Source: Prostheceraeus crozeri | Taxonomy: Eukaryota; Platyhelminthes; Polycladida; Euryleptidae | NCBI GenBank assembly: GCA_907163375.1 | Contig: CAJQUW010016168.1 | Coordinates: 62,001 to 126,000, forward strand | Reading direction: 5' to 3' | Length of the DNA: 64,000 bases | In this document: piece after piece, positions 35,336 through 48,764 of the stretch | Layout of the letters: the number at the start of each line of letters is the position of its first letter | Position numbering within the stretch: the stretch's first letter is position 1 | The notes under the pieces: model-generated | Databases searched by the model: none | The model's input: the letters and a program-made list of their open reading frames with translations, nothing else | What the model was told of the DNA's origin: nothing | Position numbers and translations under genes: made by a program

Positions 35336-35708
35336 CATGCATGACCATACATGGAATGTACTCTTAGTTCAAAAGTATTCTGGAAGCAAATTTAATATTA
35401 CGCATGCATGGCCTTCTCTTCCGATCCGTATCATCATTTCACTTACTTGCACATCTCATCCTCCATCCATCATTCATTGTACATGGACATTTTTATCATT
35501 TTATCACTCATGACATCAATGTCATGTACACTTGTACTACGTTTTCCAAGTTGGAAATAACATTTTGAATTTTTGACTATTATTCAAGTTCCTCTAATAA
35601 TAAAGCATGTGTAAGTTCTTGCTTTTTTGGTCAACATTTACTGTACGAATTGTACGTTTATGTACATATAGTTTCGATAATGCTCATTGTAATTAGAGAA
35701 AAAAAGGA

Positions 35709-35900
35709 TGGTTTCACGTCAATACTCCCCAAACTAAGGGCTTGGACGGTGCGTGTCTGAGGACTCAGACTTTTCTTGAGCGTTGTGGTACTTCTAGCCC
35801 GGATGTCTTCCTGCCGACTTCCAATGACTCTTTCGAGCCTCGATCTCTGGACCAGAAGATCACTAGACCAAGCACTTAACCACTGTGCCACGGAGACCAC
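35709..35900 (-). mobile_element. Complete tRNA-derived SINE, GTGG(T/C)CTCCGTGGCACAG family
   Basis: The minus strand reads GTGGTCTCCGTGGCACAGTG, then GTTAAGTGCTTGGTCTAGTG, a degenerate B-box region, GAAGTCGGCAGGAAGACATC, and the tail CACCGTCCAAGCCC...GGGGAGTATTGACGTGAAACC followed by an oligo-T run. It is the best-preserved member here; others are 54534-54710, 60101-60284, the split copy 51345-53852 and the truncated 22395-22499. Loosely similar sequence on both sides (35600-35700 and 36030-36125) suggests it sits in an older duplicated stretch. Confidence 0.85.
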
Positions 35901-38080
35901 AGTCTTTCTCAATGCAGATTGAGTGAAAATGCAAGTCATGCATTACACGGATGTTTGTGGAATGTAGCGATAACTCGAACATATTCTTCAAGAAAACCAA
36001 ATTTTATTCCAAGTCTTTCATTAATGACTTGTAATAAATGACTTCTTGCTCTTCAAATCAACACGCACGTCACGACTTGTACGCGTACAGTTTCATTAAT
36101 GTACACAATAGTTAGAGCTTAATTATTATTCAAATGCAACCATTCATGTAACATTAGGTGCTACTCATAAGCGAAAACCTACTCATTAGACATAAATTGG
36201 TCAATATATCAAATGGGGGAATGTAAAATGTAAATTTTGATTGATGACAATTCCCATAAAAATATCCACGCATTTTCAGTGGAGGTTGAATAGAAATGTA
36301 AGTCACCGACTTCCGTCCACAGCAACCCTCCTGACATGCTGTGCAGGGGTTTGAAAAATTAATTGCAATTAAACCGGTTTTATTTATTCAACAATCAATT
36401 AATTTATTCGGATGACATGAGCAATCAATTAATTGCAATTATTTTTTTATCATTGCCAGATCTATTAGAAGGCCCTTCCCCAAAATGATTACATGACTGA
36501 TATACTTAATTAATACCTAGAAACATATTCCCGTAGTTCATAGGCCTACGAAGGCAGATTCAAACATATAAAGAACTGCTTGTGGTCAGTTACAGAATCA
36601 TTGTGCTCGTTGAACTAATTTGCATGACTAGGCATACAAATGCACTGATAACAATTTTTATGCGATGACTGGTAGTGTTCTCTATTCTACGAGCATAATA
36701 TTTTCCTGTTCAACCACTGAAGCACTGCCACGCTGCTGGCCATCGCGATAGTACGTGTTTCATTAGGCTTGTCATATTTTGAATTTATCCAAGAATATCG
36801 AAATATATGAAGCATACATGTATGTGTTCAGTCAGTAACTTTTGAGATCAAAATTAAATGAATACTATAGATTACTATGAACAAGTTTTCCTTTTAGCTA
36901 AAATCGACATTTTCTTCCTTTTAAAATGTGAGGAGAGGATACCCTTTATCATATATTGTTGACTTGTGTATTATATTGTACAATAATCGCACATGATATT
37001 GTTTTTTTACTTGTGAATAATTGCAACATAATTAGTTGGAATAATTGGCAACTGATCCAATATATAAATTGAATTGAAGATGATTGATCAATCAGTTATT
37101 TTTTCCAACTCCTAATGATGTGTATTTATACTCATGATATAATATTATGACTATTCACTTACTGTAAATGAATTAGTGTGTTCCTACTCCTAAACAGAAA
37201 CACTACGTCGGATACATCGTCCCATGAGCTAATGGAGCCTAACATTCCGTGTGTCCGACACACTCTCCAAACGGCATTTTGTTCTGTGTACAAAGGGGCC
37301 GAATAGTATTTTGTAACACCGACTGCACCTTCATAATAACAACAGACAGCTGAGTTCTATAGAAGATATCCTTCCCATCTTGTTATGAAATTGTTGAATG
37401 TATTGAAGGAAGGAAGCTGCACAGATGTGAGTTCGTTTGCGATTTTGAAAGAATGTAATGAAAGCAAATGATAACAATGTGGTACCGTACAAACAGTTTC
37501 GAAAAGTTGCGAGCATGGAGGTTATCAGCGTTAAGGAGGAGAGGAAATTTCTTGGCATACAAAGAATATGCTTTCTTGTTTCTTTGCTTTCAAACATTGT
37601 AACGAGGTATGTTTTTCATTGTTAAAGAAAAGAGGACGTTGAAATCGATGTTAAAGTTTACATAAAGCAGAATGAAAATTATTGACGAATGAATTCTACT
37701 TAAAGATTACTCTGAAAATTGATCTACCAGCTGGAATATCAGCAGATATGAACAGAAAATTTGTTGTTGCGTTTTTCTCAACTGTCACATTTTCATTGTC
37801 ATTCTTTTCTGCTTCGTCAAACCGAGGCAAATATTCTTCAAATTACATCGACAACTGAATTTTTGAATGTTGCACTTCGTAGATTCTTTGAAAATATTTT
37901 CTCCGCTAAAGCAATCAATGATTTGGATAATCATCATAGAAATGGCACTGATCAATAATGAAATGTTTATTTTCTGTAAGTCTACCTCTTCGTTTATCAT
38001 TGTTACTGAGTAAATGGTTGTCAGTCGTTATTTCACCTGTCATTTTTCTATGAAAGTCGTTTATCTATCTCCAATTCCAA

Positions 38081-38118
38081 ATTAGACGCCCTTAATTGCA
38101 TAATTAAGGCTGTCTAAT
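38081..38118. repeat. Short hairpin
   Basis: ATTAGACGCCCTTAATT and AATTAAGGCTGTCTAAT pair at about 15 of 17 positions around GCAT. Possibly a miniature element or chance; no transcription context is visible. Confidence 0.55.
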
Positions 38119-39837
38119 CTGCTATGTAATAACATTGAGGTAGGAGCATTTCACCATCCACCTTCGCATTCTCACTGAAAATGGTATTGAGGTGATTCTT
38201 ATGGGTTGTAATGTGGACTCGTAGATATCTCAAGCATGACATACTTTAATGTTCTCAGCTGCATGGGATATGTGGAAAATTATCATAGATTTTAGTCTTT
38301 TACAGATCAAAATCTTGGATTTTTGATGTCATAGATTTTAGGTTCAGTAACAATGCATGTATTACCTTTCAAATGATCAGCATAAACCGTCTGAGGCTGT
38401 CATTTGAAAGCATAGAAATTAATAATACCATAGAAAGTTCTAGAATGGAAATTGCATGAAAATTATGGCACACTCCGAGGGAACTTAGTTGGGGCAAAAA
38501 GCAAATTTTGCGGACTGGCTTTCTTGTTTTCTGGTTGACATTTTTAATTATCAAGTCAATTTGTGATCTGTACTGTTGCCCCTTGTCCAAAGATAATGTA
38601 CACAAAAGCAATAGTGAATTTACAAAATACTGCAGCGACAGGATGACAAAGAAGGAAATCCTCTAAAACGTTCTGTACGCTCATCATTTTGAAATATCGC
38701 TCCCATAATCAATCAAGAGTATAATCAGACACATTCGCAACTTGTAATGTCGATTTACAGAGGTTACATTGGTTCAGCTTGAAATCAGACGCCAAGAAAT
38801 CTCAGAGTATTCATTTTACTTAAAAGGGTTCCCCTGTTTAATATATTTGAACAATTTTCAAAACCTTTGCATGCTTTCGAATATGACCTTCCAAAATATC
38901 ATCACACTATATCACATACGCCATTTAGTGATTAATTGAAAAGTTCCGGCGACATTTCATTTATCTGATAAATGACTGATAACTTTCGATGTGTTTATTC
39001 CAGAAAGCGCTAGGTTTCTTGACCGCTAGAAGGAGAAATAATCCAATAATTATCATTTTCATCTTTGAATTCTTGAGACGTTCTTACAACCAGTAAACCG
39101 ACTACTATCGATTATGACTCTGTCAACCAAATTTCAATTCGTATTCCAGTGTTGAAAAATTGGAAAATAGTTGTCAATGACAGGCACAAATAGACACAGT
39201 GTATTAAACCATGGAATAGTAGGCTATTTCACATAAAGCAATGCCACCATCTCACTTAAAATTCTTTTCATGAAAATCCTGCAATTTGCTGTCAACAACT
39301 TCCACAACCAACTTGGCGATTAGTTTGACTATGATATAAAATTTTAGATTGAATCTGATCTACAATCCATAGATTTTTCCATTTGCCATCATTGTACAAT
39401 ACATAGGCAAGATATCAACTTCCATTCTAGTGTACTATTATCTACTTCTGTGTTTGAAAGGTAATGTATCTTCATTGTAGGTGCGCTAATTATATTCATT
39501 CGAATACGAGTAAGCTAGAAAGCTAAACAGGTCAGAGAATTAAATTGTTTAAGTGTGTCAGTAAGTGCAAACTGATTTAAAGCGATGGCACTTGCAGGAG
39601 TTTGCCAAGTGTGCAAAAAGAAATTCTTAACGTCTAACTGGGAAAGGAGAAATAGACGTTCATCGCTTGCAGATTGCTGCGAATTCCTTGAAAGTGCTCC
39701 GGTCGTCACGATTCCCTCAGATTCGGAGAATTCAGATAATTGTGCTCGAGTTACTGTTCTTCATGTAGCGGCTACATAATGAAATTCCTGTGCTCAGACT
39801 TATATTTATTTGAACCCATGTCTTCCTCACTCTGAGC

Positions 39838-39895
39838 GAGCACTCAATCATAAGGCCACTGCTGCAGTGGCTGCTGCATTTGATTGTGGGTGCTC
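39838..39895. repeat. Imperfect hairpin
   Basis: GAGCACTCAATCA mirrors TGATTGTGGGTGCTC with one mismatch and small bulges, and the inner CCACTGCTGCAGTGG is itself palindromic. May be a decayed SINE head or a miniature element. Confidence 0.45.
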
Positions 39896-41981
39896 TTCTA
39901 ACTTAGGCTAACGAACCTTTCTGAAAGTATTAATGGTTTTCGTCATAGTAACACTATTCTGAACTGAATACTCGCTTAGGAAACGTAAGTATTCGATATT
40001 CGTACATTAATTGTCCCTCTATTTTTTTCAATCACGAATTCTCCATTCCTTCCACAACTGTGGTAATCATCCGAATAGAAGCAACTGAGAAAACTGTTTT
40101 CGTCATGCCATAATCTTTGCCTCAGATTGTTTTTCCTCGACAGCCTCCCAAGTTCTTTCACGCTCAACACAACTGCAGTTCGTGCGCGAACTTATTACGA
40201 CTGCGGGTTGTCTCCTTGCTAATTGTCGCTTCTTGACTAATCGAGGATTAGGCTCGGGGACACTGACAGTCAGTGCAACGATAGATTCTCTCCACAAAGT
40301 GTACAAGAACTTGGTATGGTTCATCGCAGAAGATCTTCATTATAATATTGTTGATTGATGCACTTTTTCAATTTTATTTTCTTCTTCCAACATGTAACAT
40401 GATTAAAATTCGACGCCACGCAATTCGTTAATTAATAAACCTTGGTGGAATAGCTCCTCATCGTCTTGAGGATAATTATTTTTTTCAAATCGTTCAAGAG
40501 CCGTTTTAAATTCCGAACGAATGTGAGAATTTACATTAAAGGGTATTATGGCGATAAGTAGTATGGATTATCTTTAAGCGGCATATTTCATTTATGCAAA
40601 AATATGATGATTATTCTGCCAAGCCGCTGTATTGAAAATTGCTGTTTATCTACAGATTTTCACCGATAAGATGATGACACACTGTTATTAGTGCTATTGT
40701 CATATTGATGTTAATAAATGTAATGCAAATGTGCGTTTTAGTGAAGCCATTTTGATAAATAATATCTCTAAATAGCAAAGACGAATGCAAGACACATCAA
40801 ACATTGATACTCGTATTTAACATTTATGCAAGCTCCGACGCATTCCGAAATTCTATATCCTGTTTTCGAGAAAATTTGTAGCCAGTGTTAGAAATGCATT
40901 AGTTAAAGAAAGAGAAAGATAATTCTTCCGAACAAAATCTGCCATTGTTTAGAGAATCTCTTGGCATCTAAATTTATGTGTTTTCGTTATCATTTTATAT
41001 ACAACAAATTTGAAATATATTATATGTATTAGCTGACATGTTGATACCAAGAAGCCCATCTATGCCCAGTATGCAATATTCGAAATAAAAGATATTATAT
41101 TTGAGATCCCTTTTGAATGGCTCAAGAACAATGGCAGTCTACACATTTAAATAGGTGTGCGAGTTAGGCGTCAAACTAGACAATGCATGCACCAACCCTT
41201 AGAGTAAGTTGCACCGACCACACATTGTTGCGTTATGTATCCCAACACCTCGGCTCAATAAACTTTGTTTAAACAAAATTACGTGCTAGTGAGAAATAAG
41301 ATCATATAGGCTGCGTGTCAATTGCTTAGCATTAGAAGCGCGAAAATAAAACAAAGGCCTTGTGTATAAGCGAAATAGCAGTGAAACTCCTCATAGCCCC
41401 ACCTACATTGCTTCGATTTCATGTAAGGGGTATATTGATTATTATATTTATGAAAAGTGATGAATACGTATCGTTGTAAGCATTTTTATTAACTACCAAC
41501 AGGGCCCTGGTTGTCTCTATGTGACATACTGTAACAATAATTAAGACAATACTTGTCACCACAAACAGTAGCTCACACAACATTCAGTTGCATTGAGCAT
41601 TGACACGGACAATAAAAACATATGTCAAATTTGTCATACTTGTGGTTTGTCACATTTTTTTTTAGGTCATATTTTTCCACGTTTTTTATCTTTGATTTAA
41701 AAACGAGGACAATGTCAATAATAAATCATATTGAAGAACTTTCGAGTACGTCTTAGTCAATCCAATATAACAACAACCAACAGTAACAGAGCATTAAAAA
41801 AGAAGGTAGTTGTATGGACACAATAATCAATGCACATGAAATTCATTACTGTCCTCTTCTTCGTCTTTAAATTAAGCAATTAAGTCAATGGTGAACCGAA
41901 TTCATTTTTACGTTTGTCATGTTTGTCATATGACGTCAAGGTGGCTACTTGCCACGTTTTTACATCTGTCCATAGAGTAAG

Positions 41982-43122
41982 TATATTAGGTAGAGTAGCA
42001 ACGCAGAATTAATTAAATCCCCAATGTGTATACACTTTCGATTTTGTTAAATGAACTCGAGTTGAGACCCTGTACCAAATATGAAATAAGCAAATCTTTG
42101 CAGTGCTGAAGAAATTACCACGGATTTGACTGATCTTGATGACAATACAGAAGGAATAATAGCATACTACAAATCTTCCGTGTCATGACTATCTTGGAGC
42201 GGCAATGTTTGTTAAAGTAGCAAATTGATGGGTTGCTATTGCTTCAATGCTGGTTTTCTTCATAGGAGTTTTTTCTCAAGTGTAATCACATCACAATCTA
42301 TCGGCCACTGAAAGAGCAATAACATATTCAAAGACTTGTCATGATTAATTTTAAAAGATGTAAATGTATCCACATTAGTATTTAGATTCAAGAAATGAAA
42401 CATAAGTTTAGTGAATCATAAAATCATGCCGATGGAAATTGAGTTAAAAACTTGAAATAGCAGCCAAGAAGCACCACAATAAGATCTCAACTTTTCCATG
42501 TAGACTTGCATTATAATGTGGTTCATGAAATTTCCTTGATAATCAGCTGAATTTCCGTTTAATTAAAATGCCTGTTAGTAAATGTTTATTCCTTTTGATA
42601 TCCAACATGTTTCATACTACTTAGATATTGGGTTCACATCAATAGTATATTAACGCAGGAATTTGCAAAACTTTGGCTTCTTACAAAGCGATCAAATATA
42701 TTTTTAGATATATTGTACAGCTAAATTGCCCACCCAATCAAATTTGTAAAAATGTACGATTGTCTTCATTACACATTTGTTGATACAAATCAATATTGAA
42801 CAAACGTTTTAGTCTCGTAAGAATGGTCAGAAAAATGCAAAAAGAAACAAAACTAAAAAGCGTGTATGCCACCTCTAGAGGTCTGTATTTTTTGCAAAAT
42901 CAACAACAGTTCGCAATTTTGCTGCACAACACTGTAACAGTGGTCTCAAGTCGCTAGTTTGTAAACACAGGAATAATTTCCAAAAATTTAGTTTCTTAAA
43001 AAGTTATCAAAAAAATTTTAAACCACAGGAGCGTAATCTCCGCAAGTCAACTGAAACTTTTGTTATAAATATGTTCACTGAAAACTGACATTTTTGAGTC
43101 GACACTCTACTTGCTATATATG
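41982..43122. mobile_element. TIR element, copy 1 of an inverted pair
   Basis: Blocks along its length occur inverted at 56690-57504. Examples are CAATGTGTATACACTTTCGA, GTTTAGTGAATCATAAAATC, GAAATTTCCTTGATAATCAG, GATATCCAACATGTTTCATAC and GGAGCGTAATCTCCGC. The two ends are loosely inverted (TATTAGGTAGAGT / ACTCTACTTGCTATATA). This copy is about 330 bp longer than the other, mainly from extra sequence around 42660-42950. No transposase frame. Superfamily unknown; no clear TSD was found. Confidence 0.65.
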
Positions 43123-45400
43123 TATTGCTCTATCATCTGTCGTATCCTCTCGCTGTCATCTTGCTACATTTGTCCTGTATTTGATTTCGAATGAACATGT
43201 GCCCTTATAATGTCGCATCTGCTTTTACAAGTATTCAGATTTGGATCGGAAATCTGATCTTGTCCATTCTGAACTACCAAAGCTTTGAATTCTGACCTCA
43301 ATGTCCCGAAGTTCGTGGATTCGAATAACGAAAACGTGTTTTTATCTATCTTATTTTCTGCCTCGTTTTATCCATTTCCTTTCCCATATTACAGTCCTCG
43401 TGGTTGCTTTTTCTCCTGAACGTCACTCCCTCTCTGATTTCGCCTTCTTCTTCATCACTTCCTCTCCTTTGTCCTTCTCCCTGGTGGCGTTGATTTGCTT
43501 CCTCTGCGTCTTTTAACTCAGAAACACGATACCATGTCATCTTCAACACCTTCCTGTCTCGAGCTGACTCACACTGTCCCAAGTGTCCAATCTGCGATGA
43601 TGCAATTTCCTGCCGGTCCTCACGCGCCCCGCTGTTGAGAGAAAGATCTCGTTAGGCGGCGAGAGAGGGTCTACAGACGGCTTCGTTAGCGACTACAGAA
43701 AAGATTGTTGGATTCCTTTCAGCGACGCATATGTTTGTGGAGGAACTCGCTGTTGCTTTAGCGATAAGAATGAAGCAATGCGAATTTGAATAACAAATAT
43801 CAGTCACATCACAGTTGCATGTAAGCTGTGAGTTGATTTGCACATCAACAATTGTCATAAGTGCACTAACTTGCAGCTTCAATCCGGAATCTCGGAATCA
43901 TCGCCTTCTAATTTGGGATACTTCTGTGATTACCTCAGGTGCGTAATAAATTGGTGATATTATCAGCCACGACAAAACTACGGAGTCAATCCTGTACGAG
44001 TGCTGTAAGCGCACTAGGGCTCGCTTAACGTCATAAATTTATTAAACACACAGAGGTGCACATACTCGTACATCATGCGGTAGTGAATTTACAGACCTCG
44101 ACAAAATCTAGGATTTAAGTCTTTTTGTTAATACTATTATTTTCCAATCTTTCTACGCACAAAATTTAAATATTATGTCAAAATATATTTTGCCGATTTG
44201 ATCTTATCAATGGATAGAAAGAAATCCTGAGAAAAAATTCGGAATTTAAATACTAAAAAATAGCTTAAATCCTTGTGCGAAATTACGAACGATCATTGTC
44301 AATATCGATATCTAAAAAATATATGCATCTATAACACAGCAAATTAATTATCGCAGCTCCATAATTCATTATTTCATAGTTCCATAGTTTACAATTCATC
44401 ATCATAATTGACTGCATTATTAAGTTCCATATTAACTACATACATAGATAATAATTGCTTGTAATTTTGTATAGAGATTACAAATGATTTAGCATTTATT
44501 TCCAAAATTTTTACTTAAGTTTTCTTTCTACCTCAATCGATAAGGCCAGATCGTCGAAATATATTTTGACATAGTTTATTAATTTTTGTGGGTAGAAAGA
44601 CTGAATATTAATATTATTCTGATACTTTCAACTGAAAAGAAAATCACATCAAAGTCTTCCTTTACCAAATCAATCAAATTGCTAAAAATATTTCAGATCA
44701 TGGAGATAGGAGTATAAATATTTTTATTCATTTTGTGAATTACTATTTGCTACTTTATTGTATCAAATTTTCTTCTCTCATGTTGTTCATTTTCCCTCCA
44801 TTTCCCCTGTTACTCACTTGCTCTCTCTCCCTTTTAGTGAGGTCAACCATCTAAATTTCTATCATTTTCGATAAAATGTGGGTGATATATTTACTACACG
44901 CCCTACGATGAAGTCAACGACCGATACCTTCTTTCGAATAATTTGCTGTCTGCATATTGGGAACGGATACTTTATAGAGAAGATCCAGATCTTTAATTGC
45001 GAAACTGTCTACTTCTTCCTCTGGTTGGAATTTTTAAGATTTCTCAAAGATGTACTATTGTTGAAACGTGTTACTTGATATCTTAGTGGATAATCTTATC
45101 AAGTATTGTCGGTTTCGCATTTTTCATACTACGTTATAAGTCCATCGACTTAGATCAATGATAACATCTGAGAAATGAACCACATGGTCGGAAAATCCTT
45201 TAATTTTATGTACAAGCTTTAAGACGACTATGCAGGATTCCATTTGATATAAGAAGGGTTAATCTGAATGAAATTAACGAGGAGGAAAGGATTTTGTAAT
45301 CAATCAAAATGCGTACTATTGAAGCATTTCAACAGCTCAAAAATGTGATAATTGCGTCACATGCACATGCATGGATGCCGCTATTCTGATACTGACATAT
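43123..45400. other. No gene recognised
   Basis: Includes a pyrimidine-rich, somewhat GC-richer stretch at 43330-43680 (open frames on both strands at 43301-43582, low complexity) and otherwise AT-rich DNA. Nothing supports an exon. Confidence 0.4.
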
Positions 45401-45774
45401 TCTTTCAATCAATTCTCATAATTGACGCATCCCTACAATCAATTCTCATCATCGCCACATTCCTACAATCAATTCTCACCATCAACGCATTCCTACAATC
45501 AATTCTCATCATCAATGCACTCCTGCAATCAATTCTCACCATCGACGCATTCCTACAATCAATTCTCATCATCACCGTATTCCTACAATCAATTCTCATC
45601 ATCAATACATTCCTGCAGTCAATTCTCATCATCACCGTATTCCTACAATCAATGCTCGCCATCACCGTATTCCTACAGTCAATTCTCACCATCGACGCAT
45701 TCCTACAATCAATTCTCATCATCGCCACATTCCTACAATCCATTCTCATCATCGCCACATTCCTACAGTTAATT
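45401..45774. repeat. 30-bp minisatellite, about 12 copies
   Basis: The unit is close to CATTCCTACAATCAATTCTC followed by ATCATCxxCG, repeated head to tail with substitutions concentrated in the last ten bases. Since 30 is a multiple of three and the unit has few stops, three long frames stay open (163 codons plus, 116 codons plus, 143 codons minus) giving FLQSILII-, YNQFSSS- and MRIDCRN-type peptides. This is expected of a repeat and is not evidence of a gene. Confidence 0.9.
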
Positions 45775-46585
45775 ACTCCACCCAACATTGAAATCCATTT
45801 TGTTTTGTCCCTTTCTTTTCTTGAACTCCTGACCATGAGATAGAGTCGAATATTTGATTCATAAACAAAAAAGCAGCTTTGAGTTTTGTGTTCTTAATTT
45901 CGTCTGATTTGATTGCTCTGTTAATCAGGAAATCCTATATTCTCTTAGCATCATGTTTCTCTCTTTAAAAAACGCCTATCTCGAGCATCTCTACTTGAAA
46001 GAATTCTCTTTCCCCTCTCTGTGAAGGGGCGTTGTCAGATGCTACCGTGGCTTCAACCGTGACAAAGAGAATCTCTCTGTCGCTTTGCTTCCTTCGCCTT
46101 CCATCTGTGTAGTACAACCCGAGTAATTAGCACGAAACAAGCCTACCGCGATTCTGCCATCTTCCTCTTGTATTCGTTGAAGCAGTTGTCTAACAAATAA
46201 GGTTTCTCTGCGCGCACGATGAAGTCTCGATGGAAATGAGGGGAACGAAGACGAGTAAAAAGTTTACTCTTTGCTTTTGATGGCAAATCGAGAGACCTCG
46301 TGAACCATTACTTTGTTAACAGCGAGAACGTTCAGAAAAAGCGTTCCGCGAGGCATTGTTCTCATAGTTCTACTCAACGCTAGCTTTCACCAACTGCTTA
46401 CAATTCAGAACTGATGGAACGATTTCTAATGCTTGACCAAAGTTGTAATGAAATGAGCTTGTGTGAATGCCCGCGTTGACATGCCCTCTATAGTCGTAGT
46501 TGTGATGTTATCAATTAGAAATTCGAGTTTTCAGTGTCCTAAATGAGTGTCCGATTGATTCACCGATACACTGATTCCCTGACTA
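45775..46585. other. No gene recognised; GC-richer patch
   Basis: Lies between two minisatellites. 46010-46350 is richer in CpG (CGCGCACGATGAAGTCTCG; AAGCGTTCCGCGAGGCATTG) than flanking sequence but has no supported frame. Confidence 0.4.
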
Positions 46586-47530
46586 TCAATTGACTGCTTA
46601 CCTGACTGAATGATTAACTGACTGGTCAGCCGACTGACTCTTACCTAACTGAATAATTAGCTGACTGGTCAGCCGACTGATTGCCTACGTGACTGAATAA
46701 TTAGCTGACTGGTCAGCTGACTGACTACTTGCCTGACTGAATAATTAACTGACTGGTCAGCCGACTGACTCTTACCTGACTGAATAATTAGCTGACTGGT
46801 CAGCCGACTGACTGCTTACCTGACTGAATAATTAGCTGACTGGTCAGCTGACTGACTACTTACGTGACTGAATAATTAGCTGACTGACTACTTGCCTGAC
46901 TGAATAATTAGCTGACTGGTCAGCTGACTGACTGCTTACCTGACTGAATAACTAGCTGACTGGTCAGCTGACTGACTCTTACGTGACTGAATAATTAACT
47001 GATTGGTCAGCCGACTGACTGCTTACCTGACTGAATAATTAGCTGACTGCTTGCCTGACTGAATAATTAACTGATTGGTCAGCCGACTGACTACTTACCT
47101 GACTGGTCAGCTGACTGACAACTTGCCTGACTGAATAATTAGCTGACTGGTCAGCCGACTGACTGCTTACGTGACTGAATAATTGGCTGATTGGTCAGCC
47201 GACTGACTGCTTACGTGACTGAATAATTGGCTGATTGGTCAGCCGACTGACTGCTTAACTGACTGAATAATTAGCTGACTGGTCAGCTGACTGACTACTT
47301 ACCTGACTGAATAGCTAGCTGACTGGTCAGCTGACTGACTCTTACGTGACGACTGACTGCTTACCTGATGAAATAATTAGCTGACTGGCTTGCCTGGCTG
47401 AATAAATAAATGACTTGGTCAGCCGACTGAATAATTACTGACAGGTCAAGCTGATGACAACTGCCTGATTGGTCAGCCGACTGACTGCTTAACTGACTGA
47501 ATAATTGACTGATTGGTCAGGTGACGATTC
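46586..47530. repeat. About 44-bp minisatellite, roughly 20 units
   Basis: The unit reads approximately CTGACTGAATAATTAGCTGA, CTGGTCAGC(C/T)GACTGAC, then (TG)CTTAC(C/G)TGA. It is itself built of a shorter CTGA(C) motif. Units vary in length because ACTGACTG blocks are gained or lost (for example near 46880 and 47045), and the array decays after about 47340. GGTCAGC(C/T)GACT gives each unit a small dyad. No long frame is open through it. Confidence 0.9.
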
Positions 47531-48262
47531 TGATAGACAAGCAGAGTATCAGCATGTCTAATTTGTCAGATAGCTGATTACCAAACTCTGGTCAACTGAT
47601 TGGTTAAGTTGCTATGATTACTTGACTGTCTGATAAACTGTTTGGGTGCTAGAGTGACTGACAGTTAACAGTTGAAACTGCTTTTAATGATATGTCGTTC
47701 CACAGACATCAGCATGGACTCCTAGATATCATGGTTTATTTAAATATTGTAGATATTTAATTTCTTGCTTTAGGTACCAGGTAGTTCAATTTGACAGAAA
47801 TTGTTTTCTACGTTATTTGTGGGCTTTTGTAGACAGTAAATAAACAAATAGAAGTCATTTATGAGTAATACTGGAGCTATATTAACAATGTTTTCGGAAT
47901 GTGAAAAGTCGCATGTACATTCCTTGGGAAATTAAGGAAATCCCATGACGTGTCCATAGCAATCTGTATTTAGGACAGAGCAAGTCGCAGATTGTAGAAA
48001 AGTGGGGCCTAATTTTGTTGCATAGTTGTGCAGGAATTGCGACTAAGCTCTGAAGTCATGTCCAAGAAATTACTGCAGTTCTTAGTAAATTACTGCAAAT
48101 TATGACGCAAAGCTTCATCATGGCATCGTTGTCGTTAGATGTCGAAATGAATGAGTTTTTCATTTTGCATACTAGCCTACAGACGTAAATAATTTTCCGA
48201 AATGAAGCTACTACGGTACTCTACTTAATGATAACTTATCATCACACATAATGTAGAACTAA
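47531..48262. other. No gene recognised
   Basis: AT-rich sequence between the minisatellite and a dispersed repeat. The first 130 bp still has scattered CTGA/TGACTG words that look like decayed array edge. Confidence 0.45.
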
Positions 48263-48712
48263 TGAAATGGCACAATCTGCTGACATAATACCACAGCAAT
48301 TGAACAATGAGCAGCCAATTCAACATTGAACACGCCAAATTGTGCGAAGTTTCAGTGACTGTTATCAACCGGATCACACAGCAAAGAGACGCAGGCAATG
48401 TCAAGTCCTAAAGAGAAGTTTGTGAACGTTCTCTCATGTGCCTGCTATCTTTTTTGTAATGATCAAATGGACCAACATTATGTAGAAAACTTTGAGCAAT
48501 TAGCTGCATTCTTCGCATCTAGTAGGAATGGAGCATTTTAAAGGAATTCAGAGCAATCCGCAAGCGACGAACGACTGTTTTTCCTATCGCTGCAAGGTAA
48601 TAAAAATTTCTTTTTGCCCGTTTAGCAAGTTCCTGCATGTGCCATCGTTGTTGAATCAGTTTGCACTTCTAGCAAAGTGACACGCTTGAACAATATCATT
48701 CTGTGGACCATG
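48263..48712 (+). repeat. 470-bp dispersed repeat, copy 2
   Basis: Diverged direct copy of 23395-23862: AATGAAATGGCACAATCTGCTG at the left, GTTTCAGTGACTGTTATCAA and CAATCCGCAAGCGACG inside, AAGTGACACGCTTGAACAAT at the right. No frame is conserved between copies. Confidence 0.75.
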
Positions 48713-48764
48713 TTCTAACATGATTATTGTGAAACTTGCATTCTGTGTCCTTCCAATTATATCC

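Larger units (their letters stand above)
36126..41981. other. No gene recognised
   Basis: Nearly 6 kb of AT-rich sequence. Noted structures are AATTAATTGCAATTA words at 36355-36450, small hairpins at 38081-38118 and 39838-39895, and a slightly GC-richer stretch at 40120-40310. Frames at 37331-37597, 39515-39779 and 40103-40324 have no recognisable domain. Confidence 0.45.

Noticed and set aside
43301..43582. Antiparallel 71- and 78-codon frames
   Set aside because: The region is low-complexity pyrimidine-rich DNA on one strand; the predicted proteins are biased and unrecognised.
45352..45843. 163-codon frame, the longest in the window
   Set aside because: It is the translation of a 30-bp tandem repeat, with other frames equally open on both strands.
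46586..47530. CRISPR-like regular repetition
   Set aside because: Units are directly tandem with no unique spacers of constant length; this is a minisatellite in eukaryotic DNA.
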